The position numbers were made by a program, and so were the translations under genes. The notes below the pieces were generated by a model. The model saw nothing but the letters and a program-made list of their open reading frames with translations. It made no database searches and was not told where the DNA came from. Positions 27,201-36,200 of a stretch of DNA of 64,000 bases are shown piece after piece; within the stretch, counting starts at the first letter, position 1, and each line of letters begins with the position of its first letter. The stretch is taken from positions 96,911,343-96,975,342 of the forward strand of contig CP136065.1 in NCBI GenBank assembly GCA_032622095.1, written 5' to 3'. The stretch is from Siphonodentalium dalli (Eukaryota > Mollusca > Scaphopoda > Gadilida > Siphonodentaliidae).

Positions 27201-30200
27201 ATTGTAGAAACACCATGAATGATACTATATTTAGGACCCATAGCATGTGATTAAGATAATTGACTCACATTTATACCCCAACATCATCTCTCATGCAACC
27301 AATTATACCAATTACTCACTCAAGAAAAGAGCCTACGTATGGACCAGAGGCACCACTGTAAATAACTCACATGCTTTGTATATACGTTGATTATATATCA
27401 GGCCTTGATCACCAAATCTGCGCCAGCGGTTGTCATGAAGACAGTCATCGAGACTATGACATCCACTTGTGATATGTTATACTCTCCTTGTATTGTAATT
27501 GTTGTAAACATAAATATTCCATTATATCACCAAATAAACAATCAATTGCGGTAATAATTCCAACCCAATGCATGTGCAATTCCAATGTATACCACCCCAC
27601 CCCAATGGAAACCATTTAGTCACGTCCCTTCCTTGTCACAACAGACACTCAGAAGCCGAGCTGGAATTATTGTGACCCAGACGCCATTACCGAACACAGC
27701 CGAAGATTTCTGTCGTCTACTGGTAGACACTGAGTGCCACCTGGTGGTCATGATGCACAAGGACAACTCGACAATGCACCAGGTAAAATTGTAATTGTGT
27801 GACATAATTATACCCGTGACCTTGATTCTCTAAAGACTCGATTCGTAAGCATTGTGGCCATTATTTCATAAGACTAAAGCTATGCAGAGAACTGAAATCT
27901 GAAAAGGGTCAATAAGCACCATGGTGGTTCAAGTCAATCGGACTGATTCCTAGTCTTTGTACATTAGGTTTGAATATTAAGAAGGCGCCCCATTCGTGAA
28001 TTTAAACAAATCTCAATCTCAAACTATAAATTTAAAGAGGAAAATTATTATCCTCTATAGCCAATATATGCTAGTGCTATAACAACATATGTTCACCCTC
28101 ACACTATGAGCTACGTTATAATCATGTAAAAAAGTAGTTCAAATAAAATATTAACAACAATTTTCCATGCATATCAGAGTTTGACAGGAAATATTTGCGA
28201 CAAACGCACTGATTTATCTAGCTTAAATATGAGCACAACTAGGGTATGCGCCCAGTTTACTATATGAAATCACGAATGTCTGCAAGAAATTAATAAAACA
28301 TTTTTCATGGCATATTTTAGTTTCTCAGTGGCCATTTGCAGAACAATTATTAAAGGAAAAGTCTCCATAAAACAACATAATGTCTGAAAAGATGAATTAA
28401 TATTGAGTGTTTATGTCTGTCAGCCTTATTGCCAACGTGGTTGAATAATATTGGTGTTGTTTTTTGTTGTATTGGTCCTTCATACGACAACAGATAGTTT
28501 TGCAAATTGCCACCAAAACGAAAATATGCAATTAAAAACGTTTTTTTTTTATTTTCTCGCAGACATTCATGATTTCAGATGGTAAACTGAGCGCATACCT
28601 TAGTTCGGTTCATACGCTAGACAATGCAGCATGTTTGTTGCAAATATTTCCTGTCAAACTCTCCATATTTTTGTTTAAGCCACTTTTTACATAATTAGAA
28701 CGTATCTCTCACATACAGGATGTTCAAGTTGATAGTTGGCAATTGCGATTTTTTTTAAATTCACGAATGGGGACCCTTCTTAAAGCGGGACCATTTAATC
28801 AATTACACCACATGTGTTGGGCAGTATACATGTGTTTTCTGTACTGGGTACAAAATATGCACAATATATTCAGGGCACTCGACCCTCACAGTGTTGAGCG
28901 CTGCCAAGGAAACCTGTTAAAAAGCTACGCCGTGTGAGTGCTTATTAAATTTGATCATTGTAGCTTGAGACCCACATCCTTGCTTCAACGGTAATACCAT
29001 TGTTAGATCGAAGCATAATTAGCCGAAATTTCTCAGGAATGTTTATTTTCTATATTGATCCTGATATATGTCTATGGACGCACCTTATTCTTCTGTAAAC
29101 GTGACACTTCCACCCGCCTCCCAGGAATCCTGCCACCTTGCTTGGTTTATTTCAATATTACTCCAGAAATGTGTCATTTGTGACGTCCATCTCTGCACAC
29201 GGCCGGACTTCGTAAAAGTGACGTTTAACATAATCAATGGAATAGCTAGAGTTATTGTTCTTTTTAATGTTAGAGTTACTTGGACAAGGAGATCTGGTAT
29301 CAAGCCGCATAGATCGGGTCTTGTTAACGCTGGCAGAGCCCAAACTGTTAGCAGGTTCCACCGTAGCGTATACCATTAAGGGTACGTTTATACACTGGCT
29401 TTGTTTGAACGGTATGTTTTTTGCGGGCATTTCGTCATAGAAAGCCACATGGTGCCAGAATATGAACGGAAACATGCACATAACATGCATCTTTACCAAA
29501 GCTAACGACATGAGAAGTAAAATGTATGTAGTTCCACTCGTAACAGTGCTAATGTAATTTGCCTTCAAATACCTGTATGGTTTATTCTTGCGTGATAATT
29601 GCATGCTATTTACAGGCAAATTCCGGTAGCATCGCTACAGGTGGAACTACAGAGATTTTACTTCGCACATTGTTAGCTGTGGTACAGTTGCATTTTATAT
29701 GCTTGTTTCCGTTCATATTCTGGCACCATATCGTTTTCTACGACAAAACGCCTGCAAACCATACCGTGCAAACTTGCCAGCGTATGAACGTACCCTAAGG
29801 ATCGGGTGATCTCGGAAGGGAGATTCCGTTAATTTCAAATAACATATACAAACCAATTATATCTCTGCCAGAAAACTTGTTCACTTATGCATGTGTCGTA
29901 TAAATATATCAACTCTAAAATTCAACGTTGAAATAAAAATGTTCATTTCGTATACCTATCATACCACAAAAACGCTTTGACATGAAGTGTACTTGACATA
30001 CATTTTATTTCTCTCCTAGGACGTAGGCAAATACTGGCCACAAACGTCAGGGACAGTCAAATGTGGGAAATTTAATATTTCCATGACGGATTCAGAGGAG
30101 TTAGATAATCTCACCAAAAACAATCTGGAAATTCATCCTACAGACCAGGTGTGTACATCTATATGTTATAATTCAAAATTTACAGCGTTTCATAGCATTA

Positions 30201-33200
30201 GCGGGAAAATTATGTATTCACAGTTCGGGCATATATAGTTGTTTATTATAGGCGGAGCCTATTTCAATTTGTAGCCAATGAGAATGAAATTTGTGTAGTA
30301 ATTGTTCAATACATTTTCAATTCTGAGTCCAGCTATATAGCGTTCTTCATTCTGTAATATAACGCAGCTGAAATATGCCAAATTATTCCCAATGTTCAGA
30401 ATATTGATACATCTATAATTATGAGTTACGCAATAAACGCCGTCTATGTGACCACAGCTAGCGCGGCTCAGTTGCAAATGAGTGTTTGTTTGATATATGA
30501 GAGAATTGGGAATACATATACATATGTCATTATTTGGACAAAATAATTACGGGGGCACACGTACATGGGTTTGAAATTATGTGCATATATACCAGCAGAT
30601 GTACAGTTTTCCTAAAGACTGCCGATACCACCCAGTAATTGACGGTTTTGTCTCAATGAATGTATGGTTCAAACAGAAAAACAAAATTAGTATATATCAT
30701 ATAATGTAATGAAAATAATATGTCACATACTCTGAAGACATACTTGTCGAAACGTGGATGTGTGGTCATGAATTCAGTTTCCACTTTAGAAACTATAATG
30801 TCTTTTTCCATGTTCAGACCCCCGGCATACGCGACACAACGATGATACTTGATATAGAATGTTCTTGTTTTCATGACGACTAGTACACAGTATACAGGGA
30901 CGTATATATATATTAGGGTGTGCGAAGGGACGTTGGCTGTATCTACCCCCTCCAAGTTTAGGCAAATTGTTTAAAGGCACGTGAGGCCTTAGTTGTCGAA
31001 AATATTCATATTTGTTCCACTCACCGTGAACAGAAAAACATTAAAATGCATACAGTTTCGTTCATATATACCATGACTATCGCGTAAACAGCATGTTATC
31101 ATACAGACCTACTATATTTGACCTAATCAAGAGCCTGATTGTGTTACAGAAGACAGCACAATGCTACTGGCTAATCACACAAAAATGGCACAAACGCTCT
31201 TTATTTGTTCCATATCAGGAATTCACCAACAAAGAACGCTCTTTATGTTTACCATCATAATATAAACAAACACAAGAAAAGTAACTTTTTATGCTTTTGT
31301 TTACATAACAATGGTCAAACAAATGACAATAAAATACTGTTTATGCGATATTTCTTATTTGTATACGGACAAAGTCTGTATACATTTTGATGTTCTTTCT
31401 GTTTGTGGCGGTTTTTGACGGGTGGAAATATTTTTACAGGATACCCACCGCCAAGGCCAACCGTACCTTTAACAGTTGGAAATATCATGTCTGACACAAC
31501 ATTACATACATTATTATTATATATAGCCGTACAACCCTGTTTTGATAGCTGAAAGAAATAAGTAGGATACACCTTAAGACTTAAAGGTACGGTTGGCCTT
31601 GGCGGTGGGTATCCTGTGAAAATATCTCCACCCATCAAAAACCGCCACAAACAGAAAGAACATCAAAATGTAGACAGCATAAACAGTATGTTATTGTCAA
31701 ATGTTTGACCATTGTTATGTAAACAAAAGCATAAAAAGTTACTTTTCTGTTGTTTGTTTATATTATGATGGTAAACATAAAGAGCGTTCTTTGTTGGTGA
31801 ATTCCTGATATGGAACTAATAAAGAGCGTTTATGCCATTTGTGTGTGATTAGCCAGTAGCATTGTGCCGTCTTCTGTAACACAATCAGGCTCTTGCGTTG
31901 GTAAAATATAGTAGATCTTTATGATAACATGATGTTTACGTGATGGTCATGGTATATATGAACGAAACTGTAAGCGTTTTAATGTTTTTCTGTTTACGGT
32001 GATTAGAACAAATATTAATATTTTCGACAACTAAGGCCTCACGTGTCTTTAAGACTTGTGTATTGTTTAATTTGTCTTGTTTACGACCATTCTTGATGGA
32101 GCGACCACACGACTCGTTGGCGTCAAGTTCTTGAATACAGCCTCATAGTTTTGTAATATGATAGGCAACCACGATCCAGGTTAGGGCCCATGTTTAATGT
32201 GTCCACTGTACAGACACATTTCATTTTAACAGTCCTGCGGCTATGTAAGTTATTGGGTCCAATTTCCAGCACTGTCACTCGCATGTCTTCGAGCGAATGG
32301 CCCACGTTTAATGTGTCCACTGTACAGACATATTTCATTTTAACAGTCCTGTGGTCATGTAAGTTATTTGGTCCAATTTCCGGCACTGTCACTCGCATGT
32401 CTTCGAGCGAATGGCTGTGTGACTTAAAGTGTTGTTATCCCATGGGAAGATCAACATTGCCAGATGCAACGGAGGATCTGACTCGTTTCACCGACATTAA
32501 ATACACCAGGCCAGTTAATGAAATGGAAAACGACACGGGAAAAAAACACAGTTGAATGAACCTTTCGAAGTTATGGTTTCTCCCATAGGTCCGAATATAT
32601 GTCCAGTGTTTATCTATGTACATGTTGCACAATGCTTGATATCACACGGGGATGTCCCTATCTCTTCTGGATTGCTTCGGACTGAACTCCTCACCAGTTT
32701 ATTCCTTAGGTTCCGTTGTTGTCGGTATAACATTAAATGTGGTTATTTGAATATGTCACGCAACTGGATCGCTTGTCAATATGCCCTATAGTTCCTTACC
32801 AATGCTCTTAATTATATTAAGTGTTGAATTATATGTTATAACTAATGGCACTCTGGACGTGGTTGACTCCAAAGCTATATACTTCCAAGAGATTATAATC
32901 AAGTTTTAATGTGTATCCTACTTATTTATTGCAAACAGTATTAGTTTGATATTTCAGACCATGAGTATGAACTTCTTGTGATAGTCTGATACTCCAAACA
33001 CAAATTAGTGTGCAATGTGGTGTGTTTAGACCAAACATCGACATTGTTCTGCTTTCGGTCATCTATTTGGACTGAACTGACCATCAGCTGAACAATTTCC
33101 AACCATCAGTGGGGGTATTCAGAAAAACAGTTGGAAAGGTTTAGAATGTCCAGTTCGAAAAATTACAACCTGGGGGATGAAATTTTAATTTCTATTACTT

Positions 33201-36200
33201 GGAATTTTCGGTCTGGTCCAATATTCAATGACGTGTCGACATTTCAAACAAACTATTTAGTGACATATTCGTTGTTTTAGACCAAAAGTAGAGAATTGCC
33301 CTAACTGTAGCTAAACTGTTTGAATGACGTGGTCATCATTCGGAAATTTTCTAATCTATGTGGGGTGTCAGGTTGGACATTTCCAACAATTTCCCAACTG
33401 GAATATGTGTCTGGTTCAATGGCGCGCAGTTGTCATTTTAGGGTGAAACCACACTTCTAACATTTTCTCTAAAAGCAAACCCTATAACATGTCCTTGCCA
33501 ATGTGCGGGTACATATGGAAATACAAAGTTGAGCACACCAAACGGTAACCCCCTAGCGACGTCGCTGTTCATTACTAGTGTCAATTTGCAGGATAACGGA
33601 GGTCCGTGCAGTATTGCGCAGATTATTTTCGAAGGATGGACAGATGGAGAGCATTTACCAAACACAAATGCTATGTTAGAGTTGGTAGACCATGTTCAGT
33701 CTCTGAATCGTGGAGTGGCAAGGCACCCGATAACAATTCATTGCATGTGAGTATTGTGATAACCCTTCTTTTACTAAATGGATTCTCCAATTCAGTTGAG
33801 AAGTATACATTGGGTTAGTTTATTGTTTATTTGGAGGGGTGCTTAGGAAACGTATGCATACGCCAGACACACGAAAAGATAATACAGATAATTGAATGTT
33901 GTATTCATCTATTTCATATCATATCGGTGCGTTAGAGGGACAACAATAACATTTGGTTATTTTGTCAATAACAATATGAGATTGTTTGGCAGTTATAGGT
34001 CCAGTTTATATGTAATAATTGGTTTCGACATTTTTCAACATTCAACATAACAAAGCAGAAAACGATGTTAAATACGATGTATTATGTTGTTTTTGCAAAT
34101 GCTGGATTCCTGACTGCATCTTTCAGTACACTATAGTTTATTTGTCGTATATTATAGTCCCATTATTAAACAGAGTAATATGCATTACTAATGTTTGTGA
34201 CATTACCGTAAGTTTTGCCCAGAACATTGGAAACAAAACAATCAGAAACAATCAGAACATACACACTGGACACAATAAGAATTATAATGATTACAGGGAC
34301 TCACTGTCAAGTGAGCGGGTTTATTCGAAATAACATAAGTCTGTAAAACAACAGATACTATCAACACGCACATGGCCAAATATTTTGCTTTGTAAATGTT
34401 CTACATTATTAATAACTCTCCAAAAATGATATTTCACATATCAAAACTATTGAGATTTAAACATTACCGTTAGAGCGGAATGGCCGACAAGAGTCCAATT
34501 ATTCCAATTAGATACAAAAGTTTAATAAAAACTTGAAAATAAACATTGGAAAATGTCAATGTATTGAAAGGACATTCTGAAAATCACATTCAGCCTTCCT
34601 ACACGATTAGCGATATTTGTTGGCAAATCGCTGTAACAGTTGTGTTTACATGGCAATGTTTACTGGAGAAATACCAATAATGATTATCAGAACAATGTTT
34701 ATATATTTCTCCATATTATTCCTACTGGTGATCTTTTTACAGACTTTAACCCTTTCAGTGCCAAGTCCGATTTTTGTATCAACCCATATTTCCTTGATCA
34801 TTTTTCAAATTTATTGATAATAATAATGTGATACACTTTTGGAAAGAGCTCTGAGAGCTCTTTCCATCAATGTATCACATTATTATAATCAAAAAATGTT
34901 CAAGGAAATATGGGTTGATACAAACATTGGACTTGGCACTGAAAGGGTTAATATTCTTTGCACATTTTTTGCAACTGCGTCTGAACAAAAGCCGAATACT
35001 GCTTGCAGTATAAAGGTAATCGGACTCCTGGCTACTTTCCCCCGAATATAGACTCTGAAACAGACCAGCGATATGATACCTTGCCATTCTGAATATTCAT
35101 ATATTACCGAGCACTTATCTGTGAGTGTGTGATGGCGGTACAACAATAAGTCTGCTCGCATATATTCATATTTGGAGAGTTGGCAGCTTTCATCATATTC
35201 TTAATATATTCTGATATCTCGACATGTTGACTTTGGCATACATATGTCAATCGGGTCTGGAATAGGTGAAATTTCTCTACCCAACCTCTACAGGTTTGGC
35301 ATAGTTGTAATTACGTCTCCAAATTAATTTCAATACTAACAATGCCATTGATTTTATTAACGATAAATACTCGAGAAATACGAACAGCGCGCCGGCATGC
35401 ATACAGAAATAGATTGGGAATTCCAAGTATTCGGGACTAAAAATACTTCGTTCGACTGCGGCAACCACCGGAATATTGGAATAAAAAGTAGCCATTCGGC
35501 AATATGGTGATGATTATGATCTAGATTTTGTTATGATTCGACACACACGTGCATGCGTGTTTTAAAAATAGCAACATTGTGTTTATGGGTTGATTTTCGT
35601 TTTTCACAGGGATGGTGCTGAGCGATCAGGATTATTTTGTGTGGTATATAACATGATCGAGAGAATTCAAAGCGACCAGGAGGTGGTGGTCGCATCAGAT
35701 CTGGCTGCGTGCAGAGCGATACGGGAACAGTTCGTGATGTCATTGGTAAGTTTTGTCCCATATCAACCAGCAGCCAATTTGTGTTTCCAAACATATTCGT
35801 TAGCGGAAGGAGCGTATGGTTGCTAGAAGTCAATGCGTCTGCAAAAATCGTTTCATTAGTTTTACAGCGCATGTATGTATGGTATAATATATACCACACA
35901 TATACTGTGTGGGTTTCGCTTGGTACAGGGACGACTACAAAAAGCTCACACTTACTGTCGTTCCTTTTCCAACCAAATACATATATCTATACATATATGC
36001 ATAATTATATGCAAATGGAACGGAGTGAAATTTATTTACTATGTATACATGTATATAAAAATTGTAAATTAACATGTAATGATTTTTGTTGGAGAATAAA
36101 CTAATATATACCAGAGTCTCGAGAGTATACCTTCTTTTGGTGTTTAGTTGTGAAAATATGATGAGTGTCAAGCAAAATGAAAAACAGTATTATAATCATT

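Larger units (their letters stand above)
20453..27644 (+). other. Intron 11, largest intron, with short interspersed repeats and a LINE
   Basis: This 7192-bp GT-AG intron splits D2. It contains copies of the GACCCGACTTCGTCCGGGC repeat on both strands (21487-21670, 22182-22466, 23058-23665), a CA microsatellite at 23678-23701 and the decayed LINE at about 24440-27010. Positions 20460-21480, 22480-23030 and 27020-27640 show nothing firm. Confidence 0.7.
27783..30019 (+). other. Intron 12, holds two foldback elements
   Basis: 2237-bp GT-AG intron. Inverted-repeat elements lie at 28177-28663 and 29377-29798. Positions 27790-28170 and 28670-29370 hold nothing else that I recognise. Confidence 0.65.
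30149..33591 (+). other. Intron 13, holds an inverted MITE pair and a 114-bp duplication
   Basis: 3443-bp GT-AG intron. It contains TTAA MITE copies 2 and 3 in opposite orientation (30971-32052) and a tandem duplication at 32186-32413. Positions 32900-33450 are weakly similar to 37160-37440 (an old repeat marked by GTTGGAAA and 'tttagaccaaa'-like phrases). Positions 30150-30970 show nothing firm. Confidence 0.65.

Noticed and set aside
29068-29798. Several overlapping ORFs of 60-150 codons on both strands
   Set aside because: They are mirror readings of the inverted arms of the foldback element and have no family features.
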